This document shows positions 12,150 to 24,111 of a DNA stretch of 64,000 bases, one piece after another (position 1 is the first letter of the stretch; each line of letters starts with the position of its first letter). The notes beneath the pieces were generated by a model. That model searched no databases, was not told the origin of the DNA, and saw only the letters and a program-made list of their open reading frames with translations. Origin of the DNA: Valencia hispanica (lineage: Eukaryota > Chordata > Actinopteri > Cyprinodontiformes > Valenciidae); assembly GCA_963556495.2 (NCBI GenBank), contig OY747713.1, positions 34,897,961 to 34,961,960 of the forward strand. Reading direction: 5' to 3'. The translations under genes were made by a program, and so were the position numbers.

Positions 12150-12688
12150 CCCCCAATTTCCACTGCATGCCCTCGGCTCTGACACGCACTCTGCAGCAAA
12201 AACGCCCCCCTTGTAGTTAATGAGACCATTTCCACTGTCGCCGCCGAGCGGCGCAGGGCGCCGGCCACCGTTTCGCCATCCGGCAAAAATAGGATCGATT
12301 CTATTTTTGCCGGACGCCAAATCAAGTCCGCAGTCAATCTACACAAATAACTAAGCACCAACCGGATATAGAACAACCACATTTCCGGGCGTTTTTCAAA
12401 ATAAATCAATAAAGACGGACTAGGAATTTTTTGTATGCATAGCTATATTAATATAAGACCGCGTATATTTATACATATGTTGTCCAAAATATCTTGACAC
12501 AGAATAACAGAGAATAACTGTTCTTTTCTATTCGTTTTCCATGGAATGAAGAATTTTGTTCTGACTTCTGCATTTATTACTGGCTTTTATCGCGAGATCT
12601 TGCAATTCCCGCGCATGCTTCTTTGACCACCTCTGGGCTGCGGACCGGAGCAGAGAGGATCTTGAGCGCATGCAGTGGAAATCGGGGG
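12150..12688. mobile_element. Harbinger-type MITE (539 bp)
   Basis: Terminal inverted repeats of about 21 bp: the left end is CCCCCAATTTCCACTGCATG and the right end is its reverse complement with one change. Both sides carry TAA (12147-12149 and 12689-12691). A 3-bp TAA/TTA duplication is characteristic of PIF/Harbinger. It has a GC-rich left half, an AT-rich right half and no transposase. The reading frames through the GC-rich part are chance. Confidence 0.85.
12280..12313. repeat. 34-bp near-perfect palindrome inside the MITE
   Basis: Arms of 13 bp (ccggcaaaaatag and its reverse complement) flank a centre, gatcgatt, that is palindromic except for one mismatched pair. It could fold into a hairpin or be a binding site. 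It may represent an inner end of an older element. Confidence 0.85.
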
Positions 12689-12691
12689 TAA

Positions 12692-15469
12692 ACCTTACCA
12701 ACTTACAAGACTACAAAATAACGCTTCATTTTTTTCAGCAGAGACTGTAGTATCGCCATTTAGGTGATGTGAATGGTTTACCAAGCTGATGTCTTTGGAC
12801 GACAAGAAATTATTTTCAACCACTGACTTTGATTAAAGCAAAGCATGTTCACAGTCTTGTCAGATGATGTAACGTGAGAGGCTTTTGTGCACCTGAACAG
12901 ATTTGAGGAGAATTTATGCAATAAATCTCCTCTGTGACATTATGTTTTGTGATATTATAGGGTTACTTTGACCAAATTCTAATCAAATCTGACATTTACA
13001 TGTCCTGTACATGTACATGAATATACATCTATGAAAATAAAATTAGCTGTACGCATGATCAAAGTTTGTAATTATCATGTTTGTTTCAGAGCCTAACCTG
13101 CAAAAAAACACTTCACAGAAATGAATTTTTACTAGACCTCCAGTCTACAGCTTCATTTTAAATTACAGTAAATTTTTTTCAGTTAATTGCACATTTCTAA
13201 ATACATTTTCAGACATGTTTCTCTTACAAAATACAATGTACAGCTGCCATTGTGGATCTAAAGTTATATAATGGCCAACATTTTTGAACCAGCTTTGGAA
13301 CATAACTAAGTTCTCTTAAATAAGTGGTTCACATTTCGTTAGGATGTAGTTTTTCTCAGAAGTCGAGCCTCTCTGCTGTTTGGTACAAGCAGCATACAAA
13401 ATAAGTATCTGTTCCACTTCAGTGTGAAATAATTGAAATAATATCTCAATCAGCTCCCTCATCAATAGCCCTCTTAGGCTCTGATTTAAGATTTATTACC
13501 CTGTTAATTAGACAAATATGCTAATGAATCAATTAGACAGTCACACATGGGAAGCCGACTGGTTTCATGTTGACTGAAAAGGCAAAAAGAAAAAGAGTTT
13601 ATAGAGAAAGAATAAAATCAAGATGGGCTTCCAATGTGTATAATCCTGATGAGTTCAGGGTATTTATTATCCCACCATGCCAAAGCGCACTGACAGTTCC
13701 CTATTAGTTATTTCCCCATTGTTAGGAGCCTTACATGGTGCTAATTGGAAATTCACTGTTGACTTCCATCACATAAACGGGTTTCTTTGTTTTTTCTCTT
13801 TCATTATTTCATATAATGAAAAGTTTTCTCTGAGTTGGAGACTCACAACAACATTATGAGTCTCTTTGTGACTATGACCTTAATTCATTAAATCCTGTGT
13901 GTTTTCATTAGTACTGTAATCAACTTTCCAACTCTTGCAGAATAACAACAGAACAGAAAGAGCTTTTAAAATATATTTATACCATTATATGATAAGTGGA
14001 CTGAAATAATTGCATTTTAAAAGAGTGATCTATTAAATTGTAAAAAGGTCTGTGACGGGTACATGAAAGCTTGATGTGAATATGTTGTCCACAGAAAGTG
14101 CCAGCTAGGCCTGAGCTCCGTGATGTTTACTGGCAATTACTCTGAATTAACTGCCGGATGCAGGAACTAAGCTGGCAACCCGCAAACATATTCAACTGAC
14201 AGAGCAAATATTTGCTTCCTCTCCACAGTAAATCCTTGGCCCAATGTCTTTTGGGACAGCAAAGGGTGGATCCTGCCTGATATAACCCAAGACCCGGAAC
14301 TGCTTGTTCTGAGGATTTGTAAGGATAAACCCTTTGCTTTGATGGCTCAAAATATCCCAGCTTGATACGATGGAAATAAGGGGTAGCAGGAAACTGAGAG
14401 GACAGAACCTAGTAAAGATGTCCCTTTTGATTGTGGTATTAATAAAGACATACTGATGAACTAAAGGTGAAAGCAGTATAAACACATTTAAAGTGTTCAC
14501 CTTTCGCACATACACAATTGTAATTTGACAGTAACCAGTATATATGGTTTTCTCTATTTACTATATGAGCCTAAACCTGGAGTAATTTGCTCCATAATTT
14601 CTCGAAAGCCACAACCGTCTCTTGGAGATGAAATCAAGTTATCCATTAATGTATAGTAAATTGAGCTGGGGCCATGCTTAGTCCCAAATGTTCTTTACAA
14701 CAAACTGCGCACACTGGTTTTTCAACACAGCATAAAAATCCATGTTTTTTTCACAGACACAAAAAGAACAGAAGCATCATGGCTGCCAGATCCTTTGATA
14801 ATTAGAAAACTGTGCTCACAGGGAGGATGGTAATGCAAGTGAAATTGTGGCAACATGCTTAAAAAAAATAAAAATAATAATATATATATATATATATTAT
14901 TATTATTTTATTTTTTTTCAGGGGCAGAAATTCTCTGAAAAATGTAAACTTTCCTTAGTTATATTTCTAATGGCACAATAATTACAGTAATGTTCAATGC
15001 ATCACATTTAGTATCAATGTTTCTAGAAAAAGAGCAAAAAAGGTTTCAATTAAAAACATTTTAGTATCACCACAATCAACAGAATGTGTAGTTTGATGCA
15101 TACCAATACATATTTAGAAAGCACAAAATAATAGTTTTTTTATTCTTAAAGTGAAAGTGCCATCACAGTGAAAGACTTGTCAGATAACATGATTTTATTT
15201 CTCAAAAGGAAAGCAACATGACCCTAGATAAAAAATGCAATTCCACCCTGGTTGTGCCAACCTCTGGGCCAATAAGTATAATCAATAACTAACAATACCT
15301 GGCAATCAGCTTTTTTTTCTTTGGCTGTGAAGAGTTGTTTAAATTTAGAGAACTTGATCTGGGGTTTATGCAGTTGTTCAGGCCTAGCTTCAGCAAAAAT
15401 AATGAATAATAAAATATGTACCCAAAGAAAGAGGTCAGCTGACTTACCTGAATTTGCTGAAGGACCAGG
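12692..15469. other. Intergenic DNA, possible conserved non-coding block
   Basis: No coding exon or transposon boundary is recognised. The part at about 13440-13900 has moderate base composition and clustered homeodomain-like TAAT cores, including ATGCTAAT near 13520, unlike the decayed repeats around it. A short TA-rich run lies at about 14879-14910. Confidence 0.4.
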
Positions 15470-15855
15470 TCATTTCATCAATGAATTTTTTTCTTCCCTC
15501 ATGGCATGGCCATATTCCAAGATGAAAATGCTACAATTTATCTTGTTGGTTCAGATGAGTGGTTCAGGAAGCATGAGCCATTATTTTTACACGTGGATTA
15601 GCCACCACAGTGTCTGGACCTTAACTCCATCGGGAATCTTTGTGATGTGCTGCACAGGGCTTTGCACAGTGGTTGGACTCTTCAATCAGCAATACAAGAT
15701 CTTGGTAAAGAATGATTTGCAAATTGGATAGAAGTAAATCTTGTGCCATTGCAGAAGCTTATAGTAATCAAAGCTAAAGGTGGTCAAACAGAATATTAGA
15801 GTGTGGGACATTAGATGTGGTGCAAATTTCTTTTTGGCCAGGCAGTGTATGTTAG
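15470..15855 (+). pseudogene. Tc1/mariner transposase C-terminus
   Basis: In shifted frames the sequence reads PQCLDLNSIGNL and then LHRALHSGWTLQ and IKAKGGQTEY, the end of a Tc1-like transposase around its DLNPIENLW motif. The block closes with tttttggccaggcagtgta, a terminus I recognise from fish Tc1-like elements. No matching inverted end is found on the left, so the copy is 5'-truncated. Confidence 0.7.
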
Positions 15856-16061
15856 CGAAATAGGAATCGGAGAGAATATTTGATGTAACAACTTCTTGAA
15901 GGAGTGTCCCATTTCTCAGTGGGATAGTTAAACCACTGCCTGAATTAAGTGCCAAGGGAAAGGGGGGAGGGGATTCTACAGTTTAGATTTGCATTTAAAC
16001 AAAATCCTATTCTAGTCTGTCAAGTCCACTTCAAGAAAAGGGACCCTAGAGGACAACGGTA

Positions 16062-16297
16062 CGGTAAATGGACTGAACTTATATAAGGCTTTTCTAGTCA
16101 TGGTGACCACTCAAAGCGCTCTACACCGGAGCCACATTCACACACATTTATACACTGATGTGCAGATCGGTAGGCCACTTAAGGTTAAGTGCCTTGATCA
16201 GGGGTACATCAACATGTGACAGGCGGAAGCTGGAATCAAACCTACAACCCTCCGATTTCAAGCCAACTACTCTACCTAGTGAACAACAGTCGCCCCC
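16062..16297 (-). mobile_element. tRNA-derived SINE
   Basis: On the minus strand this matches the SINE at 41916-42155 over its length. It has a pol III B box, GGTTTGATTCC, at 16232-16242 and an upstream head beginning gggggcgactgt. The far end contains the segment complementary to gactagaaaagccttata. The tRNA-like head and the low-complexity-free body mark it as a SINE rather than a tRNA gene. Confidence 0.75.
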
Positions 16298-17639
16298 AGT
16301 TGTATTCTTTTGACCTGCAGAGTCAGAAGGTATTAAAGAGAAGAAGTTAGAAGGTGAATGCGATGCATTGACTTGGGACAACAACAAGGAGGCAATGAAT
16401 GCTTACTGAAGTCCATTTGTGTGGACGTAGGGCAAACTGGCCCACTCACAGGTCGGTGCAACTTGACAAGTTTTGATTAATCACCGTGTGAAACCTGATC
16501 GAGAACAGAAGTGACTAATGACTGGTGTATGGCTGCTATTTAATCAATCAAGAAAAAGAAAAAGGCTTTAACCTTGCCAATACTAGGGTGAAACAAAGCA
16601 CACACACACACGCAAACGCACACACACACAGACTTCAATTCGCCGGACAAAACTATGAAATTTTATGTTTCCGTACAGACTGCTTGTACAGATTCATATG
16701 ACAGTCCTACAAAATGGACAGAAAAGCAAAAACCATCTGTGAAAGCAGGACAGAAAAAAAGATTATATGCTATACAGAAATGTCGGCAAGTAATCCACTT
16801 TTCTCACCACTTTAAGCTCGTATTTTAGAAGAAATGATTTAACACACAATTTGTTACACTCCTCCATATGTATAAAAGAGCACATTTTCTTCCCCACGGC
16901 AGTCCATTAGCACTTATACAATAACACCTAAAGAGATGAGCCATTTTGCTGCAGTTAATGAGAAAAATAAGAGCAAACCTCAAATCTGCAGGAGTACTTT
17001 AGTCTCTGCTGACACTATTTGCCTTTTTATATTTTCACAGTTTCAGGTTTGATATCAAACAATACTACAAAAGCCTAACGATCCCACATATTTAACCAGT
17101 TCTTTATTCTCACCGAAAATAAATTACAAACTGATGATAATGCTAGCCAACAGCAGATTGGGAAATAGATACTATGGAAACCAAATTTAGTACTTCAATT
17201 GGTTTCAGTTATTTCCAGCTAGATGAAACACAGAACAAGACATTTGTAAAAAGGGTAGTTTTAGTTCCAAGGCTAGCATACTCATTATTAAAAAAGAGCC
17301 CCAGTTCTTTCTTTACCCCTCATCTTATTTTTACTTTCTTAGGTTTCTACGTGTAGCTTAGGACCAGGTACAATTTTTATCTACTAATAAATTAGCTTGA
17401 CTTAGAAAATGCATTCCTCTCTCACAGACAACAGTCCCAATAGTTAAGCTCATCTACCTGAGCTGTAGAGTTGACCGCTGGAACAGGACAATATCTACAG
17501 TGTAATTTACCATGCAGATGGTGGTGGTGAAGACAGAGCTGGATCAAAGTGATCAATTCAACCACTTGATTGAAAGAATGTTTTACATTTAATTAACAAA
17601 CCTTGCAAAGTTGCAGATGTTCTGTATAAAAAGAGGCAC

Positions 17640-17866
17640 TAGATGTGGAACAAAACCATTGTTAAAAGAAAAATTATATATTTTAATGTTTGTAACAAAG
17701 CTCATGGGAAGATGGCTAAAGCTGAATACAAGTTATGTCTGTAAGAAAACCTGGGAGGACCTGTGAGGAAGATTGCCTTTCAACACGAGAACAACCCTAA
17801 ACATGCTGGCAGAACGACAATTGAATGGTTTAGATCAAAGCATATTTAAGTGTTAGAATGGTTAAA
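17640..17866 (+). pseudogene. Tc1-like transposase fragment
   Basis: Near 17785-17866 the sequence encodes a degraded NENNPKHAGRTTIEWFRSKH, corresponding to the second catalytic aspartate region (QDNDPKHTAR, then EWFRSKHI) of a common fish Tc1 family. The first Asp has become Glu-Asn-like. Both ends are missing. Confidence 0.65.
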
Positions 17867-17879
17867 CAGTTCAAATCCG

Positions 17880-18045
17880 TGCCTGCTGTTGGTGGTCAGA
17901 TGGCATGATGGTGCCTGTGTATGGAAGCCTTGCTTCTGTCAGGGATGGGCAGCTGTGGCTAAAATGTAGTTTGAATGCAAGTGAAGCGCTTTGCGGTCCT
18001 CTGACTGAAAAAGCGCTGAACAAATGCAGGCCATTTGCCATTTAA
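17880..18045 (+). repeat. Short interspersed repeat copy
   Basis: It shares several blocks with 800-890 and 625-650 (gcttctgtcag, gggcagct, gtgaagcgctttg). It ends with aaatgcaggccatttgcc. It is probably the 3' part of a SINE-like family. Confidence 0.5.
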
Positions 18046-18886
18046 AACACATTAAAGATTGTTTGTTACACTATGAATACTTGTCAATGTATGTGTATGA
18101 AAAAATTGTGTATTGTATATTGGAATGATTGCATTTCACTAAGCACCACGAGTTTATTCCATGCAAGACTAGAACTTTAGGTTTTGCATTTTAAAACAAT
18201 TGATTATTACTCCGCAAGACTGATGACTATATGAATCAAAAATTGATTAAAGCTAAGAATTCAAGAACTGATTGGAGAAATCTGGTTATCAGCTCTCCCA
18301 TTGCTCGGTTAGTAGTTCCTTTCATTTTAAAGCACACGTTGATTGTTTCTGGAGTGGGCTTAATAACGTCTTATCTGGTTTGGGAAATTGCTTAGTCCAC
18401 AGACCTCTCTGTATGCATTGTTCCAGATTGGCTCTGAGGAGGGTGGGGTACAAGGTTTTGTGGCCCCAAAGGTTTATGAAATGTATTGAGGTGAGGTCCT
18501 TCAGACTTAGACTGGACATTATAGTTTTTAGAGTTCCTGGCCTTTATGTCACACAACCTGAGAGAAACTGATGTTTATATGACAAAACAAAAAAATGACC
18601 TAACAAACCCACTAAAATTCAGTGCTTCTTATGATTGCTGGATGGATTGTTTCAAAAAGTGTTCCATCATTTTGACTTTAGTTAGGGGTAAACTGTAATA
18701 AGCAGCTAGGAGAAATGTGTTTGGAAGCTGTAAAGTACACACATTGACTTCTTTGTATTTTCATAACCTCTAAATATTTGAAATGAAATTTGGACATGAG
18801 AACCGATGGTTATTTTGTAGTAAATTAATCCGAAGTATGTATTTTTGTACAGAAAATCTATCAGGAGCTACTGTTATGTTGTGTTC
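18046..18886. other. Intergenic DNA upstream of a plus-strand poly(A) signal
   Basis: No exon is recognised. The part from 18600 is AT-rich and ends at an AATAAA, so it may be the 3' UTR of an unidentified plus-strand transcript. A frame at 18272-18571 has no recognisable domain. Confidence 0.3.
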
Positions 18887-18892
18887 AATAAA
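18887..18892 (+). promoter_or_regulatory. Candidate poly(A) signal, plus strand
   Basis: AATAAA in ttcaataaaatgattaac, followed within 40 nt by the GT-rich ctggtggagggtcggtttt, which would serve as the downstream element. It faces the minus-strand signal 51 bp away. Confidence 0.35.
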
Positions 18893-18943
18893 ATGATTAA
18901 CAGAAGCATTCAAAAACAAACTGGTGGAGGGTCGGTTTTATAT

Positions 18944-18949
18944 TTTATT
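18944..18949 (-). promoter_or_regulatory. Candidate poly(A) signal, minus strand
   Basis: AATAAA on the minus strand in ttggaataaaatataaaacc, followed by ccaccagtttgtttttg, a GT/T-rich downstream element. Upstream on the same strand is a long TA-rich stretch (19000-19350) of the kind found in neuronal 3' UTRs. It could be a distal end of csmd2 or of an unknown transcript. Confidence 0.35.
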
Positions 18950-19929
18950 CCAAAAACTTTCAAAATAAGCTTCAAGTTCAAGAAAGTAGAATAAGCTTAG
19001 ACACAATGCAAAGCATCATATACAGACGGATAAAATACATTTTATATATTGCAGACAAGCCATGGTGGGTCTTCCATATGTACAGTATGTATGTAAACTT
19101 TTATATACAATCTTTTTTACAAATACAAAAAGCCTTGTTTCTATTTTTCTTTGTATATATTTATATTGGATATATATATATATTTATATATATATTTTTT
19201 TATATATATTCCCCACTAGCATTTGTACTACAATAATGAAAAAGAAAATCATTTACATATATGTAAATCCATTTTCTCTTTGTATATTACAAATGTATTT
19301 CCATAAAAATATATCTCTGTACAAAAAAAGTTATATATATATATTTTTTATTTGTTAACATATTTTTCTTAGACACACTTTCCCTCCGCAGTTGCTCCAT
19401 TGATACACAGTCTGCTTGAGTTCATGTTTTTCGGGTTCTTTACAAGTTTTCCCTTTTGGTGTGCAGCAAGACAGATTTCTTTGCCCTTCACTGTTTTGTT
19501 GTTTAGTTGAGGCATTCAAGAGCCATGTTGATCCCATTTAGGCGCTATGAGTTGACAAGTTTAGTTTCATAAAGAAGCTGAATGAGAGGACCACAGTAGT
19601 AGCTTGTAAACAAAGCCAAATAAAATTGATTAAAAACTGAAAAGATGGGACCTTATACTTCTTTGAATAACACACAGGAATTTTAGATTTGTGGTTGAAA
19701 AAACATGTCTATTTTTGAAAGTATTTTGCTCAACAATTAACTTCCTAAATATTTCTCCCAAAATGAAACATCCTGGCAAAAAGTTGATTACAAACATTGA
19801 ACACAGAGCAGACATACACTCTGATAAAATGAAATACATTCATCAGTAGATGAGTGGTTAACTTAAGAGGTCAACAAATAATCCAACACCACAAGATTAG
19901 TCTTATCTGTAACCCATGCTTTTCAAGTA
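18950..19929. other. TA-rich stretch, possible 3' UTR
   Basis: It includes TA-rich runs at 19155-19210 and 19330-19365 and no domain-bearing reading frame. If the minus-strand poly(A) signal at 18944 is used, this would be terminal 3' UTR. Confidence 0.3.
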
Positions 19930-20910
19930 CTTACAAGTACATTTCAAGAAATTATATCATCAAAAAATATATATTTCAGCAATTCAATAAAAAAAAAAAA
20001 ACAAACATTCAAATTCATTGAAAGTGATTTATTTCAAGCATTTATTTCAGGTAATTGTGATGTTCAAGACTTGCAAAGAAAACTTGCCATTGAAATTTGT
20101 TTTATTATTACATTAAATTAATTATTTTTTATTCAAAATATTTTTTATTCAAAATATGTTAAAATGAATGTTGTGATCAAAACAATCACGGGGAAGGGTG
20201 GTGACTTGACAGATGTCCAGTAGAAAGTGGACAACCTCCACAAGGAGGCAAAGCTGGCATTTCAGAGTGCTATATACAAGCATCTTAATGGAAAGTTAGG
20301 TGGAAGGAAAACATCAGGAAGAAAATGTCCACATGCAGCAGGGAAAGCTGCTGCAAAGGGGATTGAGGAGCAAAGTCCATTCAAGTGATTCACAAGCCTC
20401 GGACTGAAACTGGAGTTGGTGTGTCAATAGTCTCCACACACACAAATATCCAAAATGTCGATGGGGCATTTTCAAGAAACCGAAGACCCCAGAGATGGCA
20501 ATGTAGAAAAGCTAAAGCCCAGTAGTTAATAAACCTGAGCCATATTTCCACTCTAAGAGATCCACTGGCTAATCACCCCCATATCACTTGTTCCAGTAAA
20601 TAATGCATAGCAGCCCAGACCAACTGTTAAAGAAATTCACAGTATATTACATCAACATACTTTTCAGTAGGCTGACATTTTAGTGGTAAATTTCCTTTTT
20701 TGATCTTCTGTAATATTAAAATTTAATTAAAAAAAAATTGGGGTTTCATTTGCACTAAGCCATAATCATCACAATTAACAGAAATAAATGCATAAACTAA
20801 AGACTCTGAGTATAATAATTCAAAATTTGAATTGTAGTTTTTGAACTCAGTTAGGAAAATAAATGAACTGTTCAATGATGTTTTATTTTATTGAGGTGCA
20901 CCTGTATTTT
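19930..20910 (+). mobile_element. Tc1/mariner-like element, internally deleted
   Basis: The left part has repeated ttatttcaagcatttatttc, and the right end is ttattgaggtgcacctgta, a terminus I recognise from a fish Tc1-like family. Between them, 20160-20460 corresponds in order to the transposase N-terminal region of that family (vdnlhkeak-like, lngklggrk-like), with stops. The catalytic part is gone. Confidence 0.6.
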
Positions 20911-23900
20911 TCCTGACACACTGAAATGGGCTGGGGGGTCAAAGCAAAGCTTTGGGCTTTTTTTTTTTTTTTTGGAGACATCACTATGTGGTGACAGTGA
21001 AATATGGTAGATTATAAATGATAGCTGCTACAGAAAGTGTCACTTATCATGACTGATGGATTGCTTGTTTTTTTTTACTCCATGTTAAGTGTGGCCTGTG
21101 CTGAAAAGTCAGTGCTCTAGCTGCAGAGAGAGAAGTGGGAGGCTTTTGTTCTGGTCCCTGACTGAGAGGAAACTCGGTGAACTCAAAGACCATAGCTGTG
21201 GCATGTTGCATTATAGAGGAGATGGTGAGCAGGAGGGGGACTCAGTTAGTTAGTGATTTAAAATACGCAAAAAAAATAAATAAATTGCAAGCTGCTATCA
21301 AGGAAGGCTCAGTTCTAACTGTTGCAGCATGACTCAATCAAACACTCACTGCTCTTCATTTATCATATAACTGCGGTGCACTTTTTTGGGCTAAGCAAGA
21401 TGAAAGGAAAACTCCTCCATAGATTTAAATCATATTAGGTGAAAATCAAGATTTGTCCACAATTAACCGCACATTTCTTTTTTCAAAAAAGTTTTCTTTT
21501 TAATAAAAACTAAATATATCTTTTTTAAATTGATGAATTTAGACTTTTTTGTTTGACTGATAAAGCAGCCTTTAAACCATCAACAAAAACACATGGCTGG
21601 AAAAAAATGACATTTAGGCAACAGACAGATTTTTCAATAATAATCCTTGCACACCAAAATACAGAGACAATAAAGCCCAATGTATCTCTACTCTGACATC
21701 TTTAGAAGCTCTTTTTCAACCAGTAATATCAAAACGACAGCTCACAGTCGCTTCAGTGCCTCAGGAGTTTTTCTGTAACAGTCGGGGCACTCAGCCAGAG
21801 AGATAATCAGGGACTGACTGAAGGGCTCCAGTTTGCAATATCGGAAAAGATAAGTTGACCCCGAAACTTTAGTAAAGATGGTTGGAATCTACTGGCCAAA
21901 ATGAGCTGCTTAAGCTGAAAGGTGATTTTATGAGTTATGAAAAGGCACTATAATGAACATAAAGTGCTTATTGAAGACTGGAGTAAGTAGAATCATGGAA
22001 AGGGTAAAAATTTCGCCATTTTAGTGACCATTTCCTACATTTCCTTAGAATGAGATCTTCTTCGGTTTGTGTGTCTTGAATCATACAGCTAAATAGAATT
22101 GGCCACTTGTAGGGAAATTTGGAGTGATAATTATATTAGCTACTTAAATTTCTAAACCCATTTTAAAGGAATGTGTAAAAAGTTGCCATTGTAGAGTAAA
22201 TTGAGGGGAAAGGCTCCGGCAAAGTGGCCTGAACAGATATGTAATAAAAAAATAATTTCCGCTGATATGTTTGAAAGCAGCTTTAGAGCCAAAATAAATG
22301 TATTGCACCATGCAACTGCTGCACAAAACTATAAGAATTCAGCACGAGAGTCTTCGGAATTATAAGAGTGTAACTGCTCGTCTCTCCGTGAAATCTCCAG
22401 GGTAATTCAATCATTTCCTTTTCTATCGCTCAAACTCCAGAGGAGGAAAATGGCCAAATATTCTACTGGAACGGTCGAGATAAACGACAGCCTTAAAAGT
22501 AAGAAAATTGTCAAAGCAATTACTGAACCACAGTGAAAATGATTGAGGGAACAATGTAATGATTGGTTTCTAGGGACTTGATTTCTAGGAAAAAATATGT
22601 GCTCTGGGTAATTTTTTGTAAAAATTCTGAGAAAAAAGAATCAGTATATATGTGTCATTATGGTTTTTGAGGTGCTCTAATGCTTTATACTGTAAATAAA
22701 GATGCAATCTAGAATACAACCAGTTTAATGGTTCCTGATTTTGACAGATAAATTAAAAGGAAGCCACCAGTAAAGACTTACCTTCCTTTAGGGAAATTCA
22801 AACATGATTGACCCCGTTGAGCATCGTAAGGACAAACAGGTCTACAAAATGGGTCATAAAAGTCCTCTCATCAGAACAAGACACAAATCAGATTCCCACA
22901 GATATATTTGATGACACTCCTGCTGTATGTTGCACTCTAAAAACAATATTTTCTGTAATTTTCTCCCCAGCAGTGTTAGATAAGGAGTGTTAGCATTAAA
23001 GGCATAAACAATTTTTCCTATATCACATTTATCATTTCCAATTTAATGCACGGCAGTAATCAGTATGCCAGCGACTCCTCCGCTGTCACAGCCTCGAGCA
23101 AGCAGCCTTCAACACTTTTATGATGAGCAGAAAACAAAACAATTGAAACACTCTTCTTCTTTAAAAGGATGGGGCTGTCAAAAGTTAACTTGGAGGGAAA
23201 AGGCCAAATGTAATCCACAGGGAATGCAACAATGACTCATCTATTCTTCAAACTCTGATGCCTTCATTTGAACATGTTGAAGAAATTAGAAAATGTCTAT
23301 ATTTTGATCTTTCTTTTTCTAAGGTCAGGTCTTAGTAGCCACTTCTGCAGCTTGAAAAGGGATAGTGAAGTTATTTTCACCATTAGTTATCCCATATTTA
23401 GTGGAACGTTAAACATTGTAATGAGATAGTATAATGTCAAGCAATGCAGCCAAGATGATGGAACCCCAATTATAGCTGATATAAGTAATTTAACACATCT
23501 GTTGGATAAAACACCACATTAGTGCATATAACCCATCTAAACTTTTTTAAGACACCATTAAGTTTGTTGCTGACTTCTCAGTTGAACAACTTCAGTGTTG
23601 CTTTGCTAAAGTTAGGTTGGTGGAGGCTGCCAGCTGTTCAGCCGATTGTGAGTCCACCGACTAATTTCTGAACTGAGCATATGAGCATTCCACCTTCATG
23701 CTTTTGCAGCTGCATAATCCAAGTTTACTGCTCTCACAGTGGAATTAGAGCAGGGTAACCCATTGTTGCTGATGAAATTGATCGATACAACCGGCAGCGT
23801 CTAAAAGTATAACTGTAGTCTAGCAGTATGAAAGTTCTTCAGCTTATAATACTCTTGTTCAGTATCTCCTGTTAAAGTGTAGTTGTTTAATATTTACTAA

Positions 23901-24111
23901 TATAGTGTCATATCCAATGGATACAAGCATTCAAGTATTTAGTTTTAAATTGATAAAATCAGCTATACTGGGGTTCCTTCTGACTAGATCTTAGCCTTCT
24001 ACTGCGCTAATATTTTCCACACCTTTCTACAAACATGCGCCAGTATGACATCTTTTGACTACAGATAAAGGAACAATTACTGATAAAACCTTTCCAGAAT
24101 TTGAGCTAAAA
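20911..24111. other. AT-rich intergenic or 3' UTR DNA
   Basis: No exon or transposon boundary is recognised. A run of T lies near 20958-20974. If the distal poly(A) site at 18944 is used by csmd2, this would be 3' UTR; if the proximal site at 24126 is used, it is intergenic. Confidence 0.4.

Noticed and set aside
12084..12409. Two GC-rich minus-strand frames
   Set aside because: They lie in the GC-rich half of the Harbinger MITE and have no protein motif.
18272..18571. 99-codon plus-strand frame
   Set aside because: No domain, no splice context; treated as non-coding although it lies upstream of a possible poly(A) signal.
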